NCBI GenBank assembly: GCA_009911195.1
Contig: QXWV01000115.1
Location: forward strand, 32,733 to 96,732
Source of the DNA: Lachnospiraceae bacterium
GTDB lineage: Bacteria > Bacillota > Clostridia > Lachnospirales > Lachnospiraceae
Length of the DNA: 64,000 bases
Direction of reading: 5' to 3'
The position numbers were made by a program, and so were the translations under genes. Positions 42,947-52,791 of this stretch are shown here, one piece after another; position 1 is the first letter of the stretch, and the number at the start of each line of letters is the position of its first letter. Below the pieces are notes generated by a model. It searched no databases and was not told the origin of the DNA. It was given only the letters and a program-made list of their open reading frames with translations.

Positions 42947-43747
42947 ATGCGGATGTGCAGTATAGCCAGCGGGAGCAGCGGAAACTGCATCTATGTAGGC
43001 TCTGAAACTACCCATATATTGGTGGATGTGGGAATCAGTGGGAAAAGGACAAAAGAGGGATTGGAAAAACTGGGGGTAAAAGCAGAAGAACTGGACGGGA
43101 TATTCATCACCCACGAACATGCGGACCATATCAGCGGGTTGGGAGTGATGGCAAGGAAGTATGGAATTCCCATTTATGGCACAAAAGGCACGTTGGAAGC
43201 GATTAAGTATTCTTCCTCGGTAGGCGAAATCGATGAGGGCCTTTTTCAGGAAGTGGAAGCGGACAGTAAAGTGATTGTTAAAGACCTGACGCTAAACCCT
43301 ATGAGGATTTCCCATGATGCGGCAGAGCCGGTGGCTTACCGTATCAGCCATGGGAGGCAGAAGCTTGGGATTATTACGGATTTGGGCTGTTACAATGATT
43401 ATACGGTGGAATGTTTAAGGGGGATGAATGCATTGCTGATTGAAGCAAACCATGACTTAAATATGCTTCAGGTAGGACCGTATCCGTATTACTTGAAAAA
43501 GCGTATCGCGGGGGATAGAGGGCATCTTTCCAATGAACTTTCCGGACAGTTGCTCTGCCGTCTGCTCAATGACGGGATGCAGACAATTGTACTGGGGCAT
43601 TTGAGTAAGGAAAATAATCTACCGGAATTGGCCTACGAAACGGTAAGGGTGGAAATTGCTATGGCGGATAATGGATATAAGGCGACGGATTTCCCCATAC
43701 GGGTGGCGAGCAGGAGCGAGGTTTCGGAAATTATTGAGATTGCATAG
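42947..43747 (+). CDS. MBL-fold hydrolase, YycJ/WalJ type
   Basis: This is a 266-residue metallo-beta-lactamase-fold protein. SGSSGNCIYVG is at the N-terminus, FITHEHADHISGL holds the metal ligands, and IITDLGCYND and LGHLSKENN are later ligands. The family is linked to DNA-end processing and cell-wall coordination. Here it is not beside a WalRK system. Confidence 0.9.
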   Translation: MRMCSIASGSSGNCIYVGSETTHILVDVGISGKRTKEGLEKLGVKAEELDGIFITHEHADHISGLGVMARKYGIPIYGTKGTLEAIKYSSSVGEIDEGLFQEVEADSKVIVKDLTLNPMRISHDAAEPVAYRISHGRQKLGIITDLGCYNDYTVECLRGMNALLIEANHDLNMLQVGPYPYYLKKRIAGDRGHLSNELSGQLLCRLLNDGMQTIVLGHLSKENNLPELAYETVRVEIAMADNGYKATDFPIRVASRSEVSEIIEIA

Positions 43748-43838
43748 CGATATTAGGATAATAGGAATAGCATAGCAGAAAATATGTCAGACGTTACAAA
43801 AGGGCAGTATTGTTTAAGGCTGCAGAAAGGGAGAGAAA

Positions 43839-44111
43839 ATGAAGAAGACAATCATTACAGTAGTGGGGAAGGATACCGTAGGGATTATTGCAAAAGTATG
43901 TACATATCTGGCGGAGAATAAAATCAATATTCTGGATATTTCCCAGACCATTGTTCAGGGATATTTTAATATGATGATGATTGTGGATATGAGCCAGACA
44001 GGTAAGCATTTTGGGGACATTGTGGATGAACTGGGGGTATTGGGGGAGCAAATCGGTGTAATCATTAAATGCCAGAAAGAAGAAATTTTTGATAAAATGC
44101 ACAGGATTTAG
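43839..44111 (+). CDS. ACT-domain protein (UPF0237)
   Basis: This is a 90-residue ACT domain with VVGKDTVGIIAKVCTYLAEN and the typical beta-alpha-beta-beta-alpha-beta pattern. It probably binds an amino acid and regulates. It is paired with the next gene, as in many Firmicutes. Confidence 0.9.
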   Translation: MKKTIITVVGKDTVGIIAKVCTYLAENKINILDISQTIVQGYFNMMMIVDMSQTGKHFGDIVDELGVLGEQIGVIIKCQKEEIFDKMHRI

Positions 44112-44160
44112 CCAGCAAAAGGCTGGATTAGATAAGGGATATGGGAAATGAGGTAAAAGG

Positions 44161-45525
44161 ATGATTAATATATTTGAAGTGGCGGAAACAAACCAGATGA
44201 TAGAAAAGGAAAATCTGGACGTAAGGACGATAACATTAGGTATCAGCCTGCTTGATTGTATAGACTCCGATTTGGAAGAATTGAAAGAGAAGATATATTT
44301 TAAAATCCACGATGCGGCGAAAGATTTGGTAAAAACAGGGGAAAAGATTTCAAGGGAGTTTGGGATTCCTATTGTAAATAAAAGAATCTCTGTTACGCCT
44401 ATTGCCTTAATTGGCGGGGCAGCATGCAAAACGGCGGAAGATTTTGCGGAAATTGCAAGGACTCTGGACAAGGTAGCCCATGAAGTAGGCGTAAATTTTA
44501 TCGGTGGCTATTCAGCCCTGGTGTCCAAGGGGATGACAGCGGCAGACAAGCTTTTGATTCAGTCGATTCCTTTAGCCCTTTCTACCACGGAGAGGGTATG
44601 CAGTTCCGTCAACCTTGGCTCTACTAAGACCGGCATAAATATGGATGCGGTGAAGCTGATGGGGGAAATCGTAAAAGAAACGGCGGAGCACACGAAGGAA
44701 AAGGATTCCCTTGGCTGTGCCAAGCTGGTGGTGTTCTGTAATGCCCCGGACGACAATCCGTTTATGGCAGGGGCATTCCATGGAGTGACAGAAAGCGACA
44801 GGATTATCAATGTGGGCGTCAGTGGCCCGGGGGTGGTAAAAACGGCTCTTGGAAAGGTTCGGGGTGAAAACTTTGAAGTGCTGTGCGAAACCATCAAAAA
44901 GACGGCTTTTAAAGTGACCAGAGTGGGGCAGTTGGTGGCACAGGAGGCTTCCAGGAGATTAGGGGTTCCCTTTGGTATTGTGGATTTGTCCCTGGCGCCT
45001 ACTCCGGCTATAGGGGATAGTGTAGCGGACATTTTATGTGAAATCGGTTTGGAATATGCGGGAGCGCCGGGAACAACGGCGGCGCTTGCATTGTTAAATG
45101 ACCAGGTAAAGAAAGGTGGGGTTATGGCTTCCTCTTATGTGGGAGGATTGAGCGGTGCTTTTATTCCTGTCAGCGAGGACCAGGGGATGATTGATGCGGT
45201 AACGGCTGGGGCGCTTACTCTGGAAAAACTGGAGGCGATGACTTGTGTATGTTCGGTAGGGCTGGACATGATTGCTATCCCAGGGGATACAAAGGCAACC
45301 ACCATTTCCGGCATTATAGCGGATGAAATGGCGATTGGCATGGTGAACCAGAAGACTACAGCGGTGAGAATTATCCCGGTTATTGGGAAGACAGTGGGGG
45401 AAAGCGTGGAATTCGGCGGCTTGCTGGGCCATGCGCCGATTATGCCTGTCAATCAGTTTTCATGCGATGCATTTGTCAACAGGGGCGGAAGGATTCCTGC
45501 GCCCATTCACAGTTTTAAGAATTGA
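44161..45525 (+). CDS. UPF0210/PFL family protein
   Basis: This is a 454-residue protein. [32 protein letters not shown] and [15 protein letters not shown] are family segments. The fold resembles the glycyl-radical-like PFL superfamily, but no radical Gly motif is seen. Its function is unknown. The fixed pairing with the ACT protein suggests amino-acid control. Confidence 0.88.
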   Translation: MINIFEVAETNQMIEKENLDVRTITLGISLLDCIDSDLEELKEKIYFKIHDAAKDLVKTGEKISREFGIPIVNKRISVTPIALIGGAACKTAEDFAEIARTLDKVAHEVGVNFIGGYSALVSKGMTAADKLLIQSIPLALSTTERVCSSVNLGSTKTGINMDAVKLMGEIVKETAEHTKEKDSLGCAKLVVFCNAPDDNPFMAGAFHGVTESDRIINVGVSGPGVVKTALGKVRGENFEVLCETIKKTAFKVTRVGQLVAQEASRRLGVPFGIVDLSLAPTPAIGDSVADILCEIGLEYAGAPGTTAALALLNDQVKKGGVMASSYVGGLSGAFIPVSEDQGMIDAVTAGALTLEKLEAMTCVCSVGLDMIAIPGDTKATTISGIIADEMAIGMVNQKTTAVRIIPVIGKTVGESVEFGGLLGHAPIMPVNQFSCDAFVNRGGRIPAPIHSFKN

Positions 45526-45544
45526 AACATGGAAACAGCAGAAG

Positions 45545-45585
45545 ACTCCCTCCTCCGGTTATATTTGGAGGAGGGGGTTCTTTTT
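45545..45585 (+). terminator. Terminator after the UPF0210 gene
   Basis: A 12-pair stem of CCCTCCTCC with GGAGGAGGG plus flanking pairs (545-556 with 567-578 of this kilobase; one G-U) is followed by CTTTTT. Confidence 0.88.
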
Positions 45586-45629
45586 AGGCATGTTTTTGGG
45601 TGGTTCAGAAATTATTAAGAAATGTTTGA

Positions 45630-45658
45630 TTGTGCTGTGGGCAAGTCTGTGATATGAT
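45630..45658 (+). promoter_or_regulatory. Candidate promoter of the solute-binding cluster
   Basis: TTGTGC (45630-45635) and TATGAT (45653-45658) with 17-base spacing. The -35 is weak. The rest of the 45586-45811 gap has no gene. Confidence 0.5.
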
Positions 45659-45811
45659 GCAATATATAGTGCTGGGATTATGCGCTGAAGTACAAAGTCT
45701 TGTAAAAACAGATGTTTGAAAGAGTTAATTTGGGGGATTACCCCGAGAGGACGATTGGGTTTACCGTTGTCTGAATGTTTCCGGAAGCTGAAAGGAGCAG
45801 GGAGATATATT

Positions 45812-48421
45812 ATGAAAAAAGGGAATTGGAGAAAAGCTATTTGTGCGGTTTTAGTGGGGATTTTTGCGTTACAGGCGGTGGGCTGTGGAGGCTCTGGGGC
45901 GGAAAATACAACGTCGAAGAAGGAATTCGTATATGTGCCGGAATACCAGAAGCTGAAAATAGGAGATGGGATAGACCAGGTCTTTGTAAGGGGAGATATG
46001 CTCTACGGAAAGACTGGGTCTTATGATGAAGAGACACAAAGCTACCAGGAATATTTGGCAATGTTTAAAATAGGTGAGGATACGCCGGAAAAGATTCCCC
46101 TCGATTTTGGGGAAAACAGCAATATTCAGCGGATAGGGATGGATGCGGAAGGGAATCTGTATGCTATATTAAACACATATGTGTATGAAGATATGGCGGA
46201 TGGTGAAGATGGCACAGGGGATGCAGATGTTGAAGAAGTGTCCGATGACGAGGCAGACGAAAGCGTTGGGGATACTGGGGACAATGGCGCTGTAGCCGAA
46301 GGGGATGAAGCAGCAGCCAGTGGGGAAACGGATGAAGAAGAATTGGAAACGGAGGAAGAGGATGCGTCCACACCGGAAGATGCTATAGATTCCGGGGAGG
46401 AAGCTGTGGAAGATGCAGGCAGCAGTAAGACGGGAAAGGAAGAAATGTCTTATGAAGTAGTAGAGGATGGCGGAAGCGGCCGGGGTTATGCGGTGTCCAC
46501 TTATTCTATGGGCGGCTCCGTATCTTTTGGTGTTGGTGAAGAATGGTCAGAGCCTACCTCCCAGATTATGGAATTATGCAAGCTGGGGAAAGATGGAAGC
46601 ATTATTTCCAGGGTGGATATCGATGGGGAACTGGATACCGATGGAAATACGTATATACAGGGGATGGAAATAGATAAGGAAGGCAATGTTTATTTATGTT
46701 TTGACCAAAATATAACGGTATTGGATAAGGACGGAAAACAAATTTGTAAGTTGGAAGTGGATAATTGGATTGATAATATCTTCTCAACAAAGAGCGGTAC
46801 GGTATTTGCAGTATATTATGGCGAGAATGGAATGGAAGCCCATCCAGTGGATATCAATGCCAAAAAGATGGGCGACGCGGAGAAAAATATAATGTCAGGA
46901 AGGGGCGGGAGTTATGTTTTTGCGCCAGGGCTGGACACAGATATTATTTTCAGCGCGGACAGCAATTTATATACATATTCCATAGGGGATGAAGCGCCAA
47001 ACAAGATTTTGAACTGGATTGAATGCGATATTGACAGGGATGATGTACGTTCTTTTGCCTTGCTTGAAGATGGGAGGATTCTTGTCCTTCTTTCAGGCTG
47101 GGATGAAGAAACCGGTATGAGTACTACAGAATTGGTTTATCTGACCAAAAAGAAAGGGTCGGAAGTTCCGGAGCAGAAGATTATTACTTATGGAACGCTT
47201 TATCTGGACTATTATGTCAGAAAACAGATTATTGAGTTCAACAGGACGAACCAGGAATACCGGATTGAAGTGAAAGAATATGTGACCGATAACAGTATAG
47301 AAGGATATGGTTCTGGGCAGGAACAGATGAATTCGGATATTGTTAGTGGGAAAGGCCCCGATATTATAGAATTAAGTGGCAGGAATCTGAAGATGTATGC
47401 CGCCAAGGGGATTTTAGAGGATTTATACCCTTATATGGATGCGGACGAAGAGATTAACAGGGAAGACTATCTGCCCAATGTGCTGAAAGCCTTTGAAGTG
47501 GACGGAAAACTCTATACGATGCCATCCCGGTTCTATATCAATACGGTGTTGGCCAAAGTATCCAAGGTCGGGGATAAACGAAGCATAACTTTGGATGAAG
47601 TAATGGAAATTGCCAAAGGGCTTCCGGAGGATGCACAGCTCTATGAATATGCGACGAAAAGTTCCATTCTAATGACCAATATTATGATGAATATGGACGA
47701 ATATGTGAATTGGAGTACAGGGGAGTGCAAGTTTAATAGTGATGAATTTATCAAATCATTGGAGTTTGCAAATCAGTTTGATAAGGAATACCAATATGAT
47801 GAGGAAGGGCTAAGCAGGCCGGAGAAAATCAAACAGGACCTTCTGCTGATGTCTGAGACATCCATCAGTTCAATGCAGGAATATATCCTTTATGAAGCGA
47901 TGTTTGGCGAACCAATAGCTTTTATCGGCTATCCTACAACAAAAGATAATGGTTCTTTCTTATCCCATGATGGCTCAATTATGGCCATTAATGCAAAATC
48001 CCCATATAAAGATGGGGCATGGCGGTTTATACGGCAACAGTTAACGAAAGAGGCCCAGGAAGGCAACAGCAGCCGGGGAGGATATGGTTTCCCTGTGATG
48101 AAGTCGGCGCTGGAAAAGCAACTGGAAGAGGATATGACAGAAGAATACTATGAAGATATGGATGGCAATAAGGTGCGTTCAGAAAAGACTACATGGGGAT
48201 ACGATAATTTTTCGGTAAAAATATATGCGGCTAAGGACTATGAAGTGGAAGCGGTAAGAAGCCTTATCGAAAGTGTTGATACGATGTACCAGTATGATGA
48301 AAAGATGATGGAAATCATTACGGAAGAAGCCAATCCCTTTTTTGAAGGGCAGAAGTCGGCAAAGGAAGTTGCGGACGTTATCCAGAACAGGATTCAGGTC
48401 TATGTAAATGAAAACCGCTAA
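45812..48421 (+). CDS. Propeller-type lipoprotein with C-terminal solute-binding domain (1)
   Basis: This is an 869-residue lipoprotein. The signal peptide ends in the lipobox LQAVGCGG (Cys 25 or close). Residues about 30-445 contain repeats of the form GIDQVFVRGDMLYG and DKEGNVYLCFD, suggesting a beta-propeller. An acidic insert at about 126-220 interrupts it. Residues about 450-869 are a family 1 sugar-binding domain (IIEFNRTNQEYRIEV, GPDIIELSG, PTKDNGSFLS) ending EVADVIQNRIQVYVNENR. ATG 45812 is chosen for the signal peptide. Paralogues lie at 48485 and 56100. Confidence 0.85.
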   Translation: MKKGNWRKAICAVLVGIFALQAVGCGGSGAENTTSKKEFVYVPEYQKLKIGDGIDQVFVRGDMLYGKTGSYDEETQSYQEYLAMFKIGEDTPEKIPLDFGENSNIQRIGMDAEGNLYAILNTYVYEDMADGEDGTGDADVEEVSDDEADESVGDTGDNGAVAEGDEAAASGETDEEELETEEEDASTPEDAIDSGEEAVEDAGSSKTGKEEMSYEVVEDGGSGRGYAVSTYSMGGSVSFGVGEEWSEPTSQIMELCKLGKDGSIISRVDIDGELDTDGNTYIQGMEIDKEGNVYLCFDQNITVLDKDGKQICKLEVDNWIDNIFSTKSGTVFAVYYGENGMEAHPVDINAKKMGDAEKNIMSGRGGSYVFAPGLDTDIIFSADSNLYTYSIGDEAPNKILNWIECDIDRDDVRSFALLEDGRILVLLSGWDEETGMSTTELVYLTKKKGSEVPEQKIITYGTLYLDYYVRKQIIEFNRTNQEYRIEVKEYVTDNSIEGYGSGQEQMNSDIVSGKGPDIIELSGRNLKMYAAKGILEDLYPYMDADEEINREDYLPNVLKAFEVDGKLYTMPSRFYINTVLAKVSKVGDKRSITLDEVMEIAKGLPEDAQLYEYATKSSILMTNIMMNMDEYVNWSTGECKFNSDEFIKSLEFANQFDKEYQYDEEGLSRPEKIKQDLLLMSETSISSMQEYILYEAMFGEPIAFIGYPTTKDNGSFLSHDGSIMAINAKSPYKDGAWRFIRQQLTKEAQEGNSSRGGYGFPVMKSALEKQLEEDMTEEYYEDMDGNKVRSEKTTWGYDNFSVKIYAAKDYEVEAVRSLIESVDTMYQYDEKMMEIITEEANPFFEGQKSAKEVADVIQNRIQVYVNENR

Positions 48422-48484
48422 GATTAGGGCAGTACCAGGGGTTTGGATGGCTGGAGGCAGATGAAGTAAGAATGGAGGCTGGGA

Positions 48485-50734
48485 ATGAAGAAAAAAGGTA
48501 TTATATTATGGGGAATAGCATGTATGTTTGCCTATGCCCTGGCAGGATGTGGGGGAGAAGGTGAAATATCACCGAAAGCGGAAGCACCAGAGGAAAGCCA
48601 GAAGGAAGAAAACGGTTTTGTCTATGTGGCAGAATATGGGGAATTGGCGGAAGACGGCTATGGAGTAGGGAATGCAGTTGTAGGGGAAGACGGTACTGTA
48701 TTTTATACGAAGGTCAATGAAGAGGGAACGAAGCTGGCTGCCCGGAAAATGGATGGAGGGAAAGCGGAAATCCCAGTGGAACTGGGGGAAAACACAACAA
48801 TTGGCGCAATTGGCAAGGATACGGAAGGCAACTTGCTGCTTGGATTGCTGAAAGGAAGCGGCAGCGGAGCGGAACAGATGACGGAAAACGTCAGCATAAG
48901 GAAAATAAAGCCGGATGGAACCGTAATTGAGGAAGTTGATACGGGAAAAGCGTTGTTAAAGGAACAGGATTTTTATATGCAAAGCCTGCTGGAAGATAAG
49001 GAAGGGAATTATTTTATTTGCTACGGCAGGGGAATCTATGTGTTAAAGCCGGATGGAGAGCCCTATTTTCAAGTGGATGCGGGAACTTATATCAGCAATA
49101 TGTTCAGCATAAAAGGGGAAAAGACAGTGGCGGCTTATTATGGCGACAGGGGATGGGAACTGCAGGAAGTGGATATGGCAGGAAAAAGCCTGAAAGCATT
49201 GGATAGCCAGATAGCCTTTGAATATGGCACATACCAAAGTGGAGGCAATGGGGCGGATATTCTGTATACAGAGGGAACAAAGCTCTATACATACAATATA
49301 GGCGAAGAGAAACCCACAGAGATTCTGAACTGGGTGGATAGCGACATTGACAGCGGAAATCTGCAGGACTTTGCCATTTTGGAAGATGGGAAAGTGGTGG
49401 CAGTTTCTATTGACTGGAGCTCGCAGACAAGTAAAGGGGAAATGGCGGTCCTGACCAAAAAGAGCAGGTCGGAGGTATCGGAAAAAATAGTCCTTACATA
49501 TGGAACTCTGTATGTGCCCTACTTTGTAAAAACAGATGTAGTTGCATTTAACAAGCAGAGCGATAAATACCGGATTGAAATCAAAGAATACGGCGAAGGG
49601 GATAAGGATTATGAAACGATGATGAATCTTTGGTCCGCCGATTTGTCCAGCGGGGAAGGGCCGGATATCATCGATATGTATTATTGCCCGGTGGGATTGA
49701 AAGAACTGGTGGATATGGGGGTGGTGGAAGACCTGTATCCCTATTTGGACAAAGACGGAGAACTGAATAGGGAGGATTATATCGAAAACGCTATGAAAGC
49801 TTACGAACTGGACGGTAAGCTGTATGCTATTATGCGTTGTTTCGGCATATCTACAGTAATTGGGAAAACTTCCGATGTGGGAAGCGGCGCTACATGGACA
49901 TTAGATGATGTGTTTGCGCTGATGGATGGAAAAGGCTCTGGTGTGGAACTTTTTGAATATACTACCAAATACAATGCTTTGCAGATGATGATGCAGACTA
50001 ATGAGGATTTATTTGTGGATGAGGAAAGTGGGGAATGCAATTTTGAAGACGAGGAATTCATAAAAATTCTGGAATTCGCCAACCGTTTCCCGAGCGAAGT
50101 GGAATATGACCCCAATGGCCCAAGCCAAATGGAAAAAATAAGGAGTGGGGAACTCCTTCTGCTGAAAGAGTCCGTAACGTCAGTGCAGCAGTATCAGTTA
50201 TATGAATACAAGTTTGGTGAGCCTGTAAACCTGATTGGCTATCCTACAACGAAAACAAGCGGTACTATGATTGAGCCTAACGGTACAACGGCGGCAATGA
50301 ATGTGAATTCCAAAAATAAAGAGGGTGTCTGGGAATTTTTCCGTTTCCTTTTGGAAGAAGAACGCCAGGAAAATCTGCAGTCTGCCAATGCAGGATTCCC
50401 CGTAATGCGCAGCGCTTTGGAAAAACAGTTTGAAAAAGACATGCAGGCGGAGTATTATGAAGATGTGGACGGCGAGAAGAAGGAAAAGCCGAAGGGAACA
50501 TGGACAAGCGGAAGCAAGGGAGAAGTTACCGTAGATGTTTATGCTGCTACGAAAGAGCAGACAGATAAAATGTGGGAAATGATAGAGATGGCAGAAAACC
50601 ACCATATAGATTCGCAGATGCTGGAAATTATAATGGATGAGGCGCAAAGCTTTTTTGACGGGCAAAAGAGTGCCCAGGAGGTAGCGGCACTGATTCAGAA
50701 CCGGATGCAGATTTATATTAATGAAAAAAGATAG
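48485..50734 (+). CDS. Propeller-type lipoprotein with C-terminal solute-binding domain (2)
   Basis: This is a 749-residue paralogue of the preceding gene. The lipobox is LAGCGG. The propeller-like part (about 35-320) lacks the acidic insert. The solute-binding part (about 330-749) contains IVLTYGTLYVPYFV and GPDIIDMYYCPVG and ends in AQEVAALIQNRMQIYINEKR. It lies 63 bases after the first and 18 before the permease genes, so it is the likely main receptor of this transporter. Confidence 0.85.
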   Translation: MKKKGIILWGIACMFAYALAGCGGEGEISPKAEAPEESQKEENGFVYVAEYGELAEDGYGVGNAVVGEDGTVFYTKVNEEGTKLAARKMDGGKAEIPVELGENTTIGAIGKDTEGNLLLGLLKGSGSGAEQMTENVSIRKIKPDGTVIEEVDTGKALLKEQDFYMQSLLEDKEGNYFICYGRGIYVLKPDGEPYFQVDAGTYISNMFSIKGEKTVAAYYGDRGWELQEVDMAGKSLKALDSQIAFEYGTYQSGGNGADILYTEGTKLYTYNIGEEKPTEILNWVDSDIDSGNLQDFAILEDGKVVAVSIDWSSQTSKGEMAVLTKKSRSEVSEKIVLTYGTLYVPYFVKTDVVAFNKQSDKYRIEIKEYGEGDKDYETMMNLWSADLSSGEGPDIIDMYYCPVGLKELVDMGVVEDLYPYLDKDGELNREDYIENAMKAYELDGKLYAIMRCFGISTVIGKTSDVGSGATWTLDDVFALMDGKGSGVELFEYTTKYNALQMMMQTNEDLFVDEESGECNFEDEEFIKILEFANRFPSEVEYDPNGPSQMEKIRSGELLLLKESVTSVQQYQLYEYKFGEPVNLIGYPTTKTSGTMIEPNGTTAAMNVNSKNKEGVWEFFRFLLEEERQENLQSANAGFPVMRSALEKQFEKDMQAEYYEDVDGEKKEKPKGTWTSGSKGEVTVDVYAATKEQTDKMWEMIEMAENHHIDSQMLEIIMDEAQSFFDGQKSAQEVAALIQNRMQIYINEKR

Positions 50735-50752
50735 AAAGCAGTTGCAGTAATT

Positions 50753-51691
50753 ATGAAAATAATGAAATTTGCCGGGAAACCGGGCAAGTTGTGGAAAGAA
50801 AAAAGTGAAAAAAGCAAGCGTTTCACGAAAAGGGATGCGCGTGGAAGGAAAGTTTCATCGGTGTTTTTATCCCCCAGCGTGCTGGGGGTACTGGTGTTTT
50901 TTGTGATTCCCTTTTTTGTAGTATTTTTTTACTCGGTAGTGGACAATCCTATCAGCCATCAGTTTGTATTTCTGGATAATTTTAAGACAGTATTCCAAAA
51001 TGCGGCATTCCGGCAGGCTGCTTCCAATACGATGAAGTTTTCCGTAATTGCGGTGCCATTGGCTGTGGTATTATCTTTGGGCCTTGCGATGCTGCTGGAC
51101 AGCAAGATGCCCTTTAAAAGCCAGTTCCGCACCTTTTTCCTGACGCCGATGATGGTGCCTATCGCATCTATCGTGCTCATATGGCAGGTGCTGTTCCATT
51201 ATAATGGGATGGTGAATGATATTACAGCGCTTTTTGGGGCGGGAAAGGTGGACTGGCTGAAATCGGAACATGCCCAGGTAGTGATTATTGTCCTGTTTCT
51301 ATGGAAGAACCTGGGCTATAATATGATTCTGTTTATGGCGGCTTTGAGCAGTATCCCTAAGGATATTCTGGAGGTGGCCGTATTGGAGAGCGCAAAACCA
51401 TGGCAGATTTTCCTGTTTATCAAAATACGGTATCTGTCATCTACGCTGCTGTTCGTGACCATTATGTCATTAATTAACTCCTTTAAAGTATTCAGGGAAA
51501 TATATCTGTTGACGGATGATTATCCCTATCCTACAGTATATATGATGCAGCATTTTATGAATAATACCTTTGGAAACCTGGATTACCAGAGGCTTTCGGC
51601 AGCGGCGATTATGATGTCCATTGTGATGGTGGTTATCATAGGGATATTGTTCCTGGCGGAAAACCATTTCGGAAGGGATGTGGAAGGATGA
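50753..51691 (+). CDS. ABC sugar permease, MalF type
   Basis: This is a 312-residue protein with six membrane segments and a basic N-terminus. The EAA-like loop is DILEVAVLESAKPWQIFLFI, where the usual DGA is ESA. SPSVLGVLVFFVIPFFVVFF is the first segment. It overlaps the next permease gene. Confidence 0.9.
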   Translation: MKIMKFAGKPGKLWKEKSEKSKRFTKRDARGRKVSSVFLSPSVLGVLVFFVIPFFVVFFYSVVDNPISHQFVFLDNFKTVFQNAAFRQAASNTMKFSVIAVPLAVVLSLGLAMLLDSKMPFKSQFRTFFLTPMMVPIASIVLIWQVLFHYNGMVNDITALFGAGKVDWLKSEHAQVVIIVLFLWKNLGYNMILFMAALSSIPKDILEVAVLESAKPWQIFLFIKIRYLSSTLLFVTIMSLINSFKVFREIYLLTDDYPYPTVYMMQHFMNNTFGNLDYQRLSAAAIMMSIVMVVIIGILFLAENHFGRDVEG

Positions 51692-52779
51692 TGGGAAACG
51701 GGATTGACAGGGAAATAATAATTTCGGATTCCGGGGAGGAAGACTTGGGGAAGACGGATGAGACGCTGCAGAGAAAAACGGATGAGGGACTGCAGGAAAA
51801 GCCGGAAGGGATATTTTCCGGCCAGGAGAAGGTAAAGAAAAAGAAACCGGGAATCAATGCGGAGGAGAGGGCTTACCGGTGGATGGTGAGAAGAAAGAAG
51901 GGGAGGCAGTTTGTAAAAAAATGGCTGGCAACAGCGATTGCGGCATTTTTCGCCATCCTTTTCCTGATGCCTATTGTGTTGACAATTACCAATTCCTTTA
52001 TGTCTTCATCGGAAATTTCGTCCAACTATGGGCAGGTTTTTGCTACCAACGATACCGGGGGGAAGACATATATTTCGGAAAAGGTGAACTTAAAATTTAT
52101 CCCGGATATGGTATCGTTCAGCCAGTATATTACCGTATTGCTGAAAAGCCCGGATTATTTGTTTAAATTTTGGAATTCTGTCATTTTGGTAGTTCCGATT
52201 GTGTTTTTCCAGCTTTTGGTTGCGGTACTGGCTTCGTATGGTTTTACCAGATACCGGGGTAGATTAAAGGAAATGATTTTTTTTATATATATTATTTTGA
52301 TGCTGATGCCTTATCAGGTGACGCTGGTTCCCAATTACCTTGTATCCAATTGGCTTCATATCCTGGATACAAGATGGGCGATATGGCTGCCTGGGATTTT
52401 CTCCCCTTTTGCGGTATATCTGTTAACGAAATTCATGCGCAGGATACCTATATCGGTTATCGAAGCGGCACAGATTGACGGGGCTGGGGAATGGCAAATA
52501 TTTAGACGTATCTGTCTGCCACTTTGCAAGGGTTGCCTATGTTCCGTAGCGATATTAATTTTTATCGACTACTGGAATATGGTGGAGCAGCCATTAATAT
52601 TGCTTTCAGAAGATACGATGCATCCCCTTTCCGTCTTTCTTTCCAAAATCAAGAACGGGGAAATCGGGCTTGCATTTGCAGTAGCGACAATATACATGGT
52701 ACCTACATTGCTGGTTTTCCTTTATGGGGAGGATTATCTGGTGGAAGGGATTACTTACCAGGGCGGTATTAAGGGATAG
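51688..52779 (+). CDS. ABC sugar permease, MalG type
   Basis: This is a 363-residue protein. A long charged N-terminal extension (about 70 residues) precedes six membrane segments. The EAA loop SVIEAAQIDGAGEWQIFRRI is canonical and should dock on an ATPase. None is encoded in the cluster, so a shared MsmX-type ATPase elsewhere is likely. It forms a dimer with the preceding gene product. Confidence 0.92.
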   Translation: MMGNGIDREIIISDSGEEDLGKTDETLQRKTDEGLQEKPEGIFSGQEKVKKKKPGINAEERAYRWMVRRKKGRQFVKKWLATAIAAFFAILFLMPIVLTITNSFMSSSEISSNYGQVFATNDTGGKTYISEKVNLKFIPDMVSFSQYITVLLKSPDYLFKFWNSVILVVPIVFFQLLVAVLASYGFTRYRGRLKEMIFFIYIILMLMPYQVTLVPNYLVSNWLHILDTRWAIWLPGIFSPFAVYLLTKFMRRIPISVIEAAQIDGAGEWQIFRRICLPLCKGCLCSVAILIFIDYWNMVEQPLILLSEDTMHPLSVFLSKIKNGEIGLAFAVATIYMVPTLLVFLYGEDYLVEGITYQGGIKG

Positions 52780-52791
52780 GAGGAAATGGAA

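Noticed and set aside
36840..45810. Additional copies of the three-hairpin element
   Set aside because: I looked at the terminators after nagA and the UPF0210 gene; they are single hairpins without the AATTCCG start.
46126..46373. Antisense Ser/Pro-rich frames opposite the first lipoprotein
   Set aside because: They are reverse complements of the Asp/Glu-rich insert and have no start signals.
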